From Undibacterium sp. 5I1 (GTDB taxonomy: Bacteria; Pseudomonadota; Gammaproteobacteria; Burkholderiales; Burkholderiaceae_D), in NCBI RefSeq assembly GCF_034314085.1, contig NZ_JAVIWI010000001.1:682001-746000 (forward strand): 64,000 bases of DNA, written 5' to 3'. Numbering within the stretch: the first letter of the stretch is position 1; each line of letters opens with the position of its first letter. The position numbers and the translations under genes were made by a program. The notes below the pieces were generated by a model that saw only the letters and a list, made by a program, of their open reading frames with translations, made no database searches and was not told the origin of the DNA. Below, piece after piece: positions 50,538 to 59,907 of the stretch.

Positions 50538-51104
50538 TATGTCTCCTGTGTATTTTTAATCGCTCGCAAGCAAGCTGACGCTGCTTTTGAGCATGCTGTC
50601 ATGTCCGGTATTTCCCGGATTTTTAATCTACTGCTGATGGAAAGTTCTAAAAATTCTTAATTGAGCGCATATCGATTGAAGAATTTTTAGGCGCTTCCAG
50701 ATGGTTGCCTGATTTTTCTCACCATCATTTATCTAAAACGGGGTACTTATCCAGCGTTCGTATCGGACTAAATTGTTGCGGCGAGCAGACATTAGCACTG
50801 CAGATACTGTGACACCACACCGAGACTTGTAATGTGCGTTAAATGGGTTAAGTATATGATTTATATCAATAAGTTGAAAATCACTGAAAGACTTGCTGTT
50901 ACATAACTTTACGTTGGGAATTTAGTGTTTTTCTGGCATTTTTGGACTGTGTCATAGCGAATTACTGTAAAAAACAGCTAGGATTCCGCCTGAAATAAAT
51001 TGCAATGTAAGCTCACAGTTCATTACAAATATCGATCCTTATTTACCTGCGCAACAACAATCAGTTACGTTATAGTCTCCTCCGAGACAAAGAAGGATCT
51101 TCAG
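50538..51104. other. Divergent regulatory region between porin gene and sensor operon
   Basis: About 570 bases that must hold promoters for the porin/importer side and for the binding-protein/two-component side. No clear -35/-10 pair stands out. A ribosome site AAGGA lies 9 bases before the GTG at 51,105. It is the likely binding site of the response regulator. Confidence 0.45.
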
Positions 51105-52418
51105 GTGCAAACAGCAAAAATAAGATTGTTGCCCCATGCAGAATGCGTTCGTCGTTACCTGTTATCTTCACTGAAGGTAGTCCGTAACTTGATATTGCCC
51201 ATTTTGTTGATGGTGAGCAGCTCATCAACGTGGGCCGAGACATTGCAGGTGCTGCACTGGTGGAAATCTGCCAGTGAGCATAAGGCTGTCGATGTTCTGG
51301 CGAACAAATTAGCTCAAGAGAACATTATCTGGCGCGATACATTGATCCCTAGTGGATCAGGCATAGGCGCGGGAATCGTGCTGAAAAGTCGAATCTTGAC
51401 GGGCAATGCACCTGAGGTCTCGCAAGTTAATGGTGTACTAATTAGCGAATGGTCTGATTTGGGATTGTTGCTCGATTTTGACGGCGTTGGTGCGGCTGGA
51501 AAATGGGATAAGGTTTTATTTCCACTGGTCTGGACTTTGGTGCAGCCGAAAGGCCGTCTGGTCGCCGCGCCGCTGGGAATTCATCGCATCAATACGTTAT
51601 TTATAAATCGAAAACTTTTCAAAAAATATGACTTGAAGCCACCTGAAACTTGGGATGAATTCGAAGCCGTCGCAATAAAGTTAAGGCAGGCCGGAGTGAC
51701 GCCCTTGGCGCAAAGCAGCGAACCATGGCAAGTGGCAACATTATTTGAAAATTTGGTGTTGTCCGAGGCGGGCGCTGGTTTTTATCAAGAATTATTCGTC
51801 AAAAAAGAAGTAGATGCATTTTCCGATAAGCGTTTTGCTAATGCCTTAAAACGCTTACGCTCGCTCAAAAAAATGATGTCCGTTTCCGCGCAAGAGCGTA
51901 CCTGGATAGAAATGGCGCGTCAGTTTGCCGATGGTAACGCAGCCATGTTTATTATGGGAGACTGGGCAAAAGCAGAGTTAAATTATTGGGGATTAGCGAC
52001 CGATGTCGGCTTTAGTTGCATGGCTGTGCCCGGTACACAAAACTACCATCTGTACGATATTGATACGCTCGTAATGCTGTCCTTGGATGGATCACACAGA
52101 GCAGCGCAAGAAAAGCTCGCCCAGATTGTGGTGTCACCGTCGCTGCAAACAGAGTACAACCGTGTCAAAGGTTCTATTTCTGTTTTACGCAATCAGGATT
52201 CGTCGAAAATGGATAGCTGCTCCCGTGCGTCGCTCAAAGCATTTTCTATGGGAAGTGCTGCGCAAGTGCCTAGTTTTGCCCACCGTATGGCGACCGACGA
52301 AATTTCTAAAGACGCGATTATTGCTGAGATCGTCCGCTTTTTTATCGACGACAAAATGTCGATAGGTGATACACAGCGCCGATTGGCCGCCATCGCACGT
52401 TCGCTTCCAAAGACATAA
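51105..52418 (+). CDS. GtsA-like periplasmic binding protein, probable sensory partner of the two-component system
   Basis: A 437-residue protein from the GTG at 51,105 (ribosome site AAGGA ahead). Signal peptide SSLKVVRNLILPILLMVSSS with cleavage near TWA. The mature part is a paralogue of gtsA: ETLQVLHWWKSASEHKAVDVL, EVSQVNGVLISEWSDLGLL, IFIMGDWAKAEL-like MFIMGDWAKAELNYWG, QVPSFAHRMATDEISKDAI. It lies 26 bases ahead of the response regulator and away from the permeases, so it may report sugar to the kinase instead of feeding the importer. That role is inference from gene order. Confidence 0.88.
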   Translation: MQTAKIRLLPHAECVRRYLLSSLKVVRNLILPILLMVSSSSTWAETLQVLHWWKSASEHKAVDVLANKLAQENIIWRDTLIPSGSGIGAGIVLKSRILTGNAPEVSQVNGVLISEWSDLGLLLDFDGVGAAGKWDKVLFPLVWTLVQPKGRLVAAPLGIHRINTLFINRKLFKKYDLKPPETWDEFEAVAIKLRQAGVTPLAQSSEPWQVATLFENLVLSEAGAGFYQELFVKKEVDAFSDKRFANALKRLRSLKKMMSVSAQERTWIEMARQFADGNAAMFIMGDWAKAELNYWGLATDVGFSCMAVPGTQNYHLYDIDTLVMLSLDGSHRAAQEKLAQIVVSPSLQTEYNRVKGSISVLRNQDSSKMDSCSRASLKAFSMGSAAQVPSFAHRMATDEISKDAIIAEIVRFFIDDKMSIGDTQRRLAAIARSLPKT

Positions 52419-52444
52419 GCAAAGATAGAATACTGAAAGTAATA

Positions 52445-53155
52445 ATGCGCAAAATACTGATAGTCGATGACGACCAAAAAACCAGAACTCTGTTAAAGAC
52501 CTATCTGGAAAAAAATCAATATGAGGTCAAGCTGGCACATAACGGTGAATCATTTTTGGCCGAGTTTCACCGCTACGCAGATGAATTATCTTTGGTCATT
52601 TTAGATGTGATGCTGCCGGATACGGACGGGTTTGCATTGTGCAAAGTGGTGAGAAATCGCTCCAACGTTCCCGTGATTATGCTCACAGCCAGTTCGGACG
52701 AGACTGATCGCATTGTTGGCTTAGAGCTAGGGGCAGATGACTATATTTCTAAGCCGTATAGCCCTAGAGAATTGCTGGCTCGCATTAAAGCAATACTCAG
52801 GCGTACTGGTAGTGAGAGTCTAGCTGCTCCGCGCTATTATCGATTTGTCGGCTTTACTCTTGACACCGTTGAACGCACCGTCAGCGACCGTGATGGTACC
52901 GTGATTGCGCTGACGGGACTGGATTTTCAATTACTCAAATATTTTGTTGAGCATCCTGGCGACATTCTGGATCGCAGCGTATTGTGCGAAGAGACGCGTG
53001 GTCGTGATGCAGGTCCTCTGGATCGCTCTTTAGACGTACAAATCAGCCGCCTTCGCTTGCGTTTGCATGATGATGGTAAGCAGCCAGCCCTCATCAAAAC
53101 CGTACGCGGCGCAGGTTATGTATTTTCGGCGGATGTTAGCGCTGCTCATGCCTAG
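52445..53155 (+). CDS. OmpR-family response regulator
   Basis: A 236-residue regulator. Receiver domain with acidic pocket (ILIVDDDQ), phosphoacceptor Asp in LVILDVMLPDTDG, and Lys in YISKPYSPREL; then a winged-helix DNA-binding domain (ALTGLDFQLLKYFVEHPGD, LDVQISRLRLRL, IKTVRGAGYVF). It probably controls the porin/importer genes, like GltR of pseudomonads. Its end overlaps the histidine kinase start. Confidence 0.93.
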   Translation: MRKILIVDDDQKTRTLLKTYLEKNQYEVKLAHNGESFLAEFHRYADELSLVILDVMLPDTDGFALCKVVRNRSNVPVIMLTASSDETDRIVGLELGADDYISKPYSPRELLARIKAILRRTGSESLAAPRYYRFVGFTLDTVERTVSDRDGTVIALTGLDFQLLKYFVEHPGDILDRSVLCEETRGRDAGPLDRSLDVQISRLRLRLHDDGKQPALIKTVRGAGYVFSADVSAAHA

Positions 53156-54656
53156 CAAAGTTGAGTTCTCGGGGATTACTACATTGCCCGCAATGACCTA
53201 CTCGCAACGTCTCCTGCAAAAAATTCTTCCGCATTCTTTATTGGGACGATTGACGGTGGTAATGGTGGCGGGTGTCATGCTGACACAATTCGTCGGCAAT
53301 GCATTCTGGACGGCGCAAGTTCGTAAAGAATCTGAGATCGAAACTAAAGCATCCTCTCAGCATGTCGCCCGCAGTGCTGCCAGTACGATGCGATATTTTG
53401 CCAGTCTTCCATCCAATTATAGGCCCCTGACGATACAGCTATTTCGTGAAATGGGTGGTACACGTTTTTTTGTCAGCATTAATAAAAATGCGATTAAATT
53501 GAACGAGATGAGTGAGAACCGTTTAGCAACGATGGCAGTACATGATATTAAAATTTCACTCAAAGAAGAGCTGCCAGCTTTAGAAAAACTTAAAATCGGA
53601 TTTGCGTGGCCGTCCGATCTGGTCGTATCCGATGATGGCTCACAAATCAGTGAGGTGCCGGAAAAATGGGTGCAACATATTTTAATCACGCAGCCAAATC
53701 CTGCTCCTATCTTAGTGATCCAAACCGAGATGGCAGATGGTCAGTGGTTATATCTCGCGACGTTAATGCCCAACCCTTATTTTTTTAAAAGTGGTGATCC
53801 TTTTTCATCTGACCGCGTATTACTCCAGCTACTTTCACTTGCCGCCGTTTTGGTTTTATCTATTTTAGTCGTACGTTGGACAACCAGGCCGCTAGCTGCT
53901 TTATCTGAGGCAGCGCAAGCATTTGGTAACGGTGAACATACGCCACCGTTACCTGAAACCGGCAGCAAAGAATTTGTAAAAACAGCCCGGGCTTTTGGCG
54001 AAATGCGGGAGCGGATTCAGCGTTATATTGATGACCGTGAGCGACTGTTTGTGTCGATTTCTCATGATTTGCGTACACCGATTGTGCGTCTGAAATTGCG
54101 CGCAGAATTACTTGACGATGATGCTGTCCGTGCCGAGTTTCATGATGATCTGGACGAGCTGGATATGATGGTCAAAGGTGCGCTGCAATGCGTGAAGGAT
54201 AGTGATATTTATGAAAATCCCACTGAAATCAGACTTGATGCTTTATTAGGACGGATGGTAAAAGGTGCGCACTTAGCAGGGCATGAAATTTTATTTATTG
54301 AATCCGGTTTAACCGCTTTTGCGAAACCACTTGCCCTCAAGCGAGCGGTTGGTAATTTATTGGACAATGCGATTCACTATGGCAAACAGGTAGAGATTAA
54401 TGTCTCTGAACAAATCGATCATATAGCCATAGAGATCCGGGATCATGGCCCGGGCGTGCCAGAGGAAGACTTTCCCCATTTATTGGAGCCTTATGTCCGG
54501 CTAGAACATGGCCGGCATCAAAATGCAGGTGGTATGGGCTTAGGTCTGGGCATCGCTCATAGTATTGTCAAGGCGCATGGCGGAGAGTTGCGCTTAGAAA
54601 ATCATCGCGACGGTGGTTTGATTGCGACCATACTCCTTCCAAAACAAGCCGATTAA
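53148..54656 (+). CDS. Sensor histidine kinase
   Basis: About 502 residues if started at 53,148, overlapping the regulator stop by 8 bases; starts at 53,133 and 53,193 are alternatives. Two membrane helices (LTVVMVAGVMLTQFVGNAFW and LLSLAAVLVLSILVV) frame a ~190-residue periplasmic domain. Then HAMP (TRPLAALSEAAQAFG), H box SHDLRTP, N box NLLDNAIHYG, G1 DHGPGVPEED, G2 GLGLGIAHSIV. The periplasmic domain could contact the binding protein encoded first in the operon. Its last codons and terminator are duplicated at 26,986. Confidence 0.93.
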   Translation: MPSKVEFSGITTLPAMTYSQRLLQKILPHSLLGRLTVVMVAGVMLTQFVGNAFWTAQVRKESEIETKASSQHVARSAASTMRYFASLPSNYRPLTIQLFREMGGTRFFVSINKNAIKLNEMSENRLATMAVHDIKISLKEELPALEKLKIGFAWPSDLVVSDDGSQISEVPEKWVQHILITQPNPAPILVIQTEMADGQWLYLATLMPNPYFFKSGDPFSSDRVLLQLLSLAAVLVLSILVVRWTTRPLAALSEAAQAFGNGEHTPPLPETGSKEFVKTARAFGEMRERIQRYIDDRERLFVSISHDLRTPIVRLKLRAELLDDDAVRAEFHDDLDELDMMVKGALQCVKDSDIYENPTEIRLDALLGRMVKGAHLAGHEILFIESGLTAFAKPLALKRAVGNLLDNAIHYGKQVEINVSEQIDHIAIEIRDHGPGVPEEDFPHLLEPYVRLEHGRHQNAGGMGLGLGIAHSIVKAHGGELRLENHRDGGLIATILLPKQAD

Positions 54657-54757
54657 TCTTGGTTTGCGATGATCGGACTTAAGATTTCTGAGTCAATTTA
54701 TTTGGTAGAGGTCATTCAAAAAAAGACGCAAAGTAATCTTTCTTGCAATGCGTCTTT
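54626..54757 (+). repeat. 132-bp direct repeat, right copy (native position)
   Basis: Spans the last ten codons of the histidine kinase gene, its stop and its terminator. It matches 26,986-27,117 in the same orientation with two mismatches. Confidence 0.93.
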
Positions 54758-54758
54758 T
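54718..54758 (+). terminator. Intrinsic terminator after the histidine kinase gene
   Basis: Stem AAAAGACGCA / TGCGTCTTTT with A and T runs on either side, so it probably also ends the peroxiredoxin transcript coming from the other side. Confidence 0.82.
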
Positions 54759-54779
54759 GCACGTCTATTTTATGTCGAG

Positions 54780-55313
54780 TTAATTAGCTGCCTTCCACTT
54801 TTTTAGCGCTTCTAAGGTATTGGTTACATGCTTATCTGGAGCCAGGTCCGTGAATGAGTAAATCACCTTGTTATTAGGCGTAATCACGTAAGAAGTGCGG
54901 TTGGCGTATTCAGGTTTCATGACGAGAATTGCATCATAGGATTTCATGATCTTTTGATCTGTGTCGGCCGCGACTGCAAATTTGCTGCCACATTCGCTGA
55001 CCGAAAACTTGTCTAAAGTCTTGATGTCATCATGAGAAACCCCAACGACAGTTGCGCCAAGGGCACGATATTGCTCCACCGATTCTGCAAATAGATGCGC
55101 CTCAATCGAGCACCCTTGAGTGAAGGCTGCTGGATAAAAATACAGCACAACAGGTCCTTTTTTAAGTGAATCAGCGAGTGAAAAGGTAAATTCTTTTCCG
55201 CCCAAAGATGCCTGGGTTGTGAAGTTTGGCGCGGCATCTCCGACACTTAACGCAGCATACGCTGGTGCTGCAATTGCAGTAGCGAGCATAGCGCAGGCAA
55301 TAACTGTTTTCAT
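54780..55313 (-). CDS. Exported peroxiredoxin (AhpC/TSA-Bcp like)
   Basis: A 177-residue thioredoxin-fold protein with a signal peptide (AMLATAIAAPAYA). The peroxidatic cysteine is in YPAAFTQGCSIEAH, and a possible resolving cysteine is in SVSECGSKF. YFYPAAFTQGCS and VVGVSHDDIKTLDKF follow the Prx pattern. It would reduce peroxides in the periplasm, with an electron donor not visible here. Cleavage near AYA is assumed. Confidence 0.88.
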   Translation of the reverse strand: MKTVIACAMLATAIAAPAYAALSVGDAAPNFTTQASLGGKEFTFSLADSLKKGPVVLYFYPAAFTQGCSIEAHLFAESVEQYRALGATVVGVSHDDIKTLDKFSVSECGSKFAVAADTDQKIMKSYDAILVMKPEYANRTSYVITPNNKVIYSFTDLAPDKHVTNTLEALKKWKAAN

Positions 55314-56047
55314 GAATGTTCCCTTAAGGGTTGAAAAGCAAGGTGATGTGAAAGTGGAATTTTGTCAAATCGCTAGAGTCATTGCTGTAACAAGCTTGCC
55401 AGTGACCCAACAATAGATGGACTATTTTAGCGAAATTTTAAAAACGCACACGACGAGCGCCAATAATCATTTGATCGGTAGCGATTTGATCGGATTTTTT
55501 GGTATGGGATATATTTTTTTAAGCCGTTTTCTTATATCTTCCCGGCATTTTATGATTTGCTAATTAAAATACTCCCCCTCATTTCTAATAAAATCGGCTT
55601 GTAAGACAGTATTTATGTGGACAATAATAAATACATATAGGGAGTATATTTTTACGTATGTTGTTAGTACTGTGCACCAACATATAAGTCTGTTTATTTT
55701 TCAAGCTTATTTGACTGCAAAAAAGTCGACTAATTTCGTCCGTACTGATTTTTTGTGTGGGAGTATGGTGCTGCTTTATGCCCGCGCTGTTGGAGTCACA
55801 TTTCGGATTTAGTCGAGTTTGTTGTTTATTCATTGATATGACGGTTGCCTGATCGTTAGCAGGCCAGAATAATTCGTACAAGTGAGTGTTATTTGCTGTG
55901 CCATAGAATATGATCAGGCTTATCGAGCGAGAAAAATAGTACGGCTCTGCATAAATATTTAGTGATTTGCTATTTGTTCTATGCCGAATCGGCAGCAAGC
56001 GTTTCACATCATCGTGACTGAATATAAAATTTGAGTTAAATTGACGA
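55314..56047. other. Divergent intergenic region between peroxiredoxin and diguanylate cyclase genes
   Basis: About 730 AT-rich bases with repeat copy E near its left third. No open frame shows protein-like sequence; the longest ones on the minus strand have random-looking composition. Promoters for both genes must be here. Confidence 0.45.
55567..55650 (+). repeat. Intergenic ATATACTCC element, copy E
   Basis: Starts AATACTCCCCCTCATTTCTA, has TGGACAATAATAAAT in the second half, and ends ATAGGGAGTATATT. Plus-strand orientation, same as copies A and F. Confidence 0.82.
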
Positions 56048-58873
56048 ATGGAAATTCTTGTACTGGATGAAGAAGTCGCCAAGTTAGAGGTCAGCCTGTT
56101 GGCCTCGCGTGTACCCAGCCAACTTCTAGATTTGCTTGAACTTTCGTGGCATTTGCGTCAGCGTGATGCGGCGCGGGCAATTTCTCTGGCTTCTGAGGTG
56201 GAGGCTTTGAGCGAAATTGCGGATATTCCCCTTGCCGAACGCAATAGAATTCTTGGTCGCCTCGACCTGATTCGTGGTGAAGTGAAGTGGTTATTTGCCG
56301 AGCTTGATGTTGCTGAGGCGACGGTGGAGCGCGCTTTGCTTTTGTTTAAAGGTTTGGATGACGCGATCGGATGTGCCGATGCTCATTGGTTGCTGGCGTT
56401 AATCATCGCAGACCGTAGCGATCCCAATCGCCGTGATGCCGAGTTGGAACTGGCATTGGCGGATGCGCGTCGTGCTGGCGATAGCTTACGATCCGATTTG
56501 ATGGAAGCCACGATGGCGCGCTTTGCCGTGTTTCGTGATTTACATAATGCTCAGGCGCGCTGGGGAACGCGGTTTGGTTCTGATCTCAGTAATTTGCATC
56601 CTGGTCTTGCTACCTGGGTTTATGATTATCTGGGACTGATCGCTTTCCAAATCAGTGATTTTGAATCTGCCGCGACCTACCGTTTGCAAATGTACGAAAA
56701 CGCGATGATTACCGGGCAAGTGCAAAGGATCATCATTGCTGCCACGAATGTTGGCTGCTGCTTTAATAATCTCAATGATTATCAGGGTGCATTGGAATGG
56801 ATGAAACGCGGTCTGGAAATGGCGCGACCAACTGGTTGGCCAGCCAGTATCGGGCTGGGTTTGATACAAACTGCAGACACTTTACGTCACCTTGGGCGGC
56901 TAAAAGCGGCGCATGATTTATTGCTAGAGGCGCTGACGATTCTGATCCCACTTTCTGGTTCGCGTACGTACGCAATCACGCTGGAATATATGGGTGATGT
57001 CGCGCTGGATCGCGGTGATTATATTGTTGCGCTTGATACTTTCCTTGAGTTGGAACGACGTGCCACTGCCTTAAATCAATCCGACATGCAAACCATTGCT
57101 TTGCGCGGTCAGTCGCATGCTCAATTACATTTGGGGCGACCCGAAGAAGCTCTAGCTGCCGGACTAGCATCGCTGGCGCTGGCGGTCGAGCAGCGTAATG
57201 GGTTTAACCAGATTGATGCTTTACGCGTGCTGGCGCAAATACATGCACATCATTCTTTGCCAATATCCGATCCGATTTCTACGCCGACCACAGCACCAAC
57301 TTCCGCTTTGTATTATCTGAACCGGGCATTGGATGTTGCTGCCACGATTGATGGATATACCGTCCCCGGTAGTTTGCTCGATGAGATTGCGCGCGAGCAT
57401 GCCAATATCGGCGATACGGCCCAAGCCTATGCTATCGCAGTGAAAGCCATTGCCGCCCGCGAGAAAACTAATAGCGCTGATGCGACTAACCGTGCTGCTG
57501 CAATGCAGATCAGTCATCAGACTGAGCGCGCCCACGCCGAGGCGCAATATCATCAAGAACTGGCAATGTCGGAGGCAAAGCGGGCAGAGGCTTTGCAACA
57601 AACTAGTCTGACGCTTGAGCGTTTGAGTGCGATTGGTCAGGAAATCACAGCACATTTAGATGCAAACGCAGTTTTTCAAACGCTGTATAAGCATGTTCAT
57701 GGCTTACTTGATGCGACGCATTTTTCGATATTTTTAATGGAGCCAGATGGCGTTAATTTCAGCTGCGCTTTTGGCATTGAAGATGGGCAGCCGTTGCCAG
57801 CGCTGCGCGGCCCGATATCGCATCCAAGTTCCAATGTGGCTAAGTGCGCGCGCGAGCGGGTAGAGGTCATCAGAGAGCAGGCGTCGCAAGGATATAACCC
57901 GAATCAGATTCCCGGCACGCGTACTTCCTCTAGCGCCTTGTTTTTTCCTTTGACGATAGGGCAGCGTTTGTTAGGTGTAATGTCGATTCAATCACCGCAG
58001 ACTCAGGCATATGCAGAGCGCGAGCGTTTGATCTTTCGTACTTTGTGCGCGTATGGCGCGATTGCGCTAGAGAATGCGACAGCCTACCGGCAACTAGAGG
58101 CAACCTTAAAGACGCTGCGTGATACTCAATCCCAATTGGTCGATAAAAATATTGAACTGGAACATGCTTACCGAGAGCAGCAGCAAGCCAGTCTTACCGA
58201 TCCGCTGACAGGCTTACGTAACCGGCGCTTTTTGTTGCAGCATATCGATAACGATGTTGCCATGACTTTACGTCGTAATAAAAAGCGTCTGCAACGTGCC
58301 GCAGCAGAGATGCCCGCCGATATTGATCTGGTGTTTTTTATGATTGACATCGATCATTTCAAGTTGATCAATGACAAATACGGTCATGCAGCAGGTGATC
58401 TGGTTTTAGTGCAAATGCGGGAACGCTTACAAAAAGTAGCACGCGAAACCGATTACATTATTCGTTGGGGCGGTGAAGAGTTTTTGCTGGTAGCGCGTGG
58501 CACTGACCGCAGCGAGGCAAAAATAATTGCAGAACGCTTGCGTGCTGCGGTCAGTAGTCTGGCATTTGACTTGGCAGATGGCGTCAAAATCGCAAAAACC
58601 TGTTCGGTTGGCTTCGCCTGTTTTCCTTTTTTACCGGAGCATCCAAGACAGTTAAGCTGGTCTCAGGTAGTAGAGTTAGCAGATATCGGTTTGTACCACG
58701 CCAAACAAAGTGGTCGTGATGCTTGGGTAGGAATGTATGCGACTTCGCAATCCAATCCTGAGGGATTATTTCATCGTATAACGCATGAGACTGAGCAAGC
58801 TTTACGCAGTGGCGAAATACATGCTGTGAGTAGTGTAAAAAATGCGCTGACGATGAAGACGCTGACTGGATAA
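56048..58873 (+). CDS. TPR-GAF-GGDEF diguanylate cyclase
   Basis: A 941-residue cytoplasmic protein. Residues ~1-480 are helical TPR-like repeats (NNLNDYQGALEWMKRG, HLGRPEEALAAGLASL), then a coiled segment (AEAQYHQELAMSEAKRAEAL), a GAF domain (~540-685; THFSIFLMEPDG, FFPLTIGQRLLGVMSIQ), another short coil and a GGDEF domain (~715-905). The active site is RWGGEEFLLVA and the product-inhibition site RETD lies five residues ahead of it. It makes cyclic di-GMP from GTP. The TPR part probably binds a protein partner. No membrane segment. Confidence 0.93.
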   Translation: MEILVLDEEVAKLEVSLLASRVPSQLLDLLELSWHLRQRDAARAISLASEVEALSEIADIPLAERNRILGRLDLIRGEVKWLFAELDVAEATVERALLLFKGLDDAIGCADAHWLLALIIADRSDPNRRDAELELALADARRAGDSLRSDLMEATMARFAVFRDLHNAQARWGTRFGSDLSNLHPGLATWVYDYLGLIAFQISDFESAATYRLQMYENAMITGQVQRIIIAATNVGCCFNNLNDYQGALEWMKRGLEMARPTGWPASIGLGLIQTADTLRHLGRLKAAHDLLLEALTILIPLSGSRTYAITLEYMGDVALDRGDYIVALDTFLELERRATALNQSDMQTIALRGQSHAQLHLGRPEEALAAGLASLALAVEQRNGFNQIDALRVLAQIHAHHSLPISDPISTPTTAPTSALYYLNRALDVAATIDGYTVPGSLLDEIAREHANIGDTAQAYAIAVKAIAAREKTNSADATNRAAAMQISHQTERAHAEAQYHQELAMSEAKRAEALQQTSLTLERLSAIGQEITAHLDANAVFQTLYKHVHGLLDATHFSIFLMEPDGVNFSCAFGIEDGQPLPALRGPISHPSSNVAKCARERVEVIREQASQGYNPNQIPGTRTSSSALFFPLTIGQRLLGVMSIQSPQTQAYAERERLIFRTLCAYGAIALENATAYRQLEATLKTLRDTQSQLVDKNIELEHAYREQQQASLTDPLTGLRNRRFLLQHIDNDVAMTLRRNKKRLQRAAAEMPADIDLVFFMIDIDHFKLINDKYGHAAGDLVLVQMRERLQKVARETDYIIRWGGEEFLLVARGTDRSEAKIIAERLRAAVSSLAFDLADGVKIAKTCSVGFACFPFLPEHPRQLSWSQVVELADIGLYHAKQSGRDAWVGMYATSQSNPEGLFHRITHETEQALRSGEIHAVSSVKNALTMKTLTG

Positions 58874-58926
58874 AAGGTTGCCATTTTTTTGCGTCAGCAG
58901 AAAGGATAAAAAAGCTCAAGACCTTT

Positions 58927-59002
58927 CACGACAGAGGTATAGAGACACACAGGAGCAACCAATGCAGAGAAAAGTGCTGATTTTCTCTTTACCTCTTTCG
59001 TG
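58927..59002. repeat. Long imperfect inverted repeat after the diguanylate cyclase gene
   Basis: CACGACAGAGGTATAGAGA (58,927-58,945) pairs with TCTCTTTACCTCTTTCGTG (58,984-59,002), 17 of 19 positions. The 38-base loop contains AGGAG and an ATG. The stem is not followed by a T run, so it is not a classic terminator. Confidence 0.6.
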
Positions 59003-59055
59003 AGAGATTTGGATTTTTGTGTAAATTCTATGAATATTTGTATTCATCATTTACA

Positions 59056-59116
59056 GTCCTATTCTAAGTCTCTTTCTAAGTCTCTTTCTAAGTCCCTTTG
59101 TAAGTCCTATTGCCAG
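59056..59116. repeat. Tandem ~12-base repeat
   Basis: Four to five units of TCTCTTTCTAAG-type sequence (with AAGTC at 12-base steps), slightly diverged at the outer units. Confidence 0.7.
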
Positions 59117-59223
59117 TCCCATTGTCGCTAGCAATTTTCGGGTTTGTCGGCAATAATTGATCGCCTTATCAGTAGTCGCGGCTTATCTACATACTTACCT
59201 ACAATGCAGCAATAGCAAGGACG

Positions 59224-59907
59224 ATGAACACATCCACTTCGCCAGTCAAGCAAACTAATATTAAGCAAACTACTGTCAAGCTCATTGTCTGTCATGAATG
59301 TGACCTGATTTGTCGTGACCTGGAGCTGGTCGTTGGCGAGACGGCTAGTTGTCCTCGTTGCCAGGCCATGCTGTACAGAAATAGCCGGGCTACGTTAGAT
59401 CAAGCACTGGCGATTGCGGTAACATCGGCGATTTTGCTGCTGATATTAAATAGCTTTCCGCTGCTCACACTCAAGGTGCAGCAAGCCACTAACAATACAA
59501 CTTTGTTTCATGCCGCTTTATCGATGTGGAACGATGGGATGCACGCGATATCAATTCTGGTTGTCATCACGACGATGCTGGCTCCGGCCTTGCAAATCAT
59601 GATGGCTTTGTATGTTTTACATTCATTAAAATTTGGCGATCCAGATAAAGCCGTCGGGGCACCTATGAGGTTTTTACAGAAGCTGCGTCCCTGGAGCATG
59701 GTAGAAGTATTTATGCTGGGTTTGCTGGTGTCGCTGGTCAAACTGCAACACATGGCAGATATTATTATTGGCCCCGCCTTGTGGTCATGTGCTGCAATGA
59801 TCTGTGTGAGTGCGGGACTGACATCCATACTGACGCCGCGTAATGTCTGGGTCTGGGCACATCAGCAAAGCACAAGACGGACTTCTGCTGAGGTCAGGCA
59901 TGTCTGA
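59224..59907 (+). CDS. pqiA: Paraquat-inducible protein A, first half-type protein
   Basis: A 227-residue membrane protein. N-terminal zinc-ribbon-like motif (VCHECDLICRDLELVVGETASCPRC, two CxxC-type pairs; shortened here) followed by four membrane helices (AIAVTSAILLLILNSFPLLTL, ILVVITTMLAPALQIMMALYV). E. coli PqiA joins two such units in one ~417-residue chain; here they are separate genes. It works with PqiB and PqiC in lipid movement between membranes. It overlaps the second pqiA by 8 bases. Confidence 0.9.
   Translation: MNTSTSPVKQTNIKQTTVKLIVCHECDLICRDLELVVGETASCPRCQAMLYRNSRATLDQALAIAVTSAILLLILNSFPLLTLKVQQATNNTTLFHAALSMWNDGMHAISILVVITTMLAPALQIMMALYVLHSLKFGDPDKAVGAPMRFLQKLRPWSMVEVFMLGLLVSLVKLQHMADIIIGPALWSCAAMICVSAGLTSILTPRNVWVWAHQQSTRRTSAEVRHV

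Larger units (their letters stand above)
58874..59223. other. Intergenic region between diguanylate cyclase and pqi operon
   Basis: About 350 bases. It holds a 19-bp imperfect inverted repeat and a short tandem repeat (listed separately). The pqi promoter should be near 59,150-59,210 (TTGATCG...TACAAT-like) but is not certain. Confidence 0.45.

Noticed and set aside
26986..54757. Integrative element with the 132-bp repeats as attachment sites
   Set aside because: No integrase or relaxase gene lies inside, the intact kinase gene is at the wrong side for simple integration at its 3' end, and the enclosed sugar locus looks native. Kept only as a recombination signal.
55585..56082. A 165-codon minus-strand frame in the peroxiredoxin-cyclase gap
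   Set aside because: Crosses repeat copy E and the cyclase start, with no ribosome site and no recognisable protein segments.
59056..59116. Possible CRISPR array
   Set aside because: Units are 12 bases with no spacers and no cas genes anywhere in the window; it is a simple tandem repeat.
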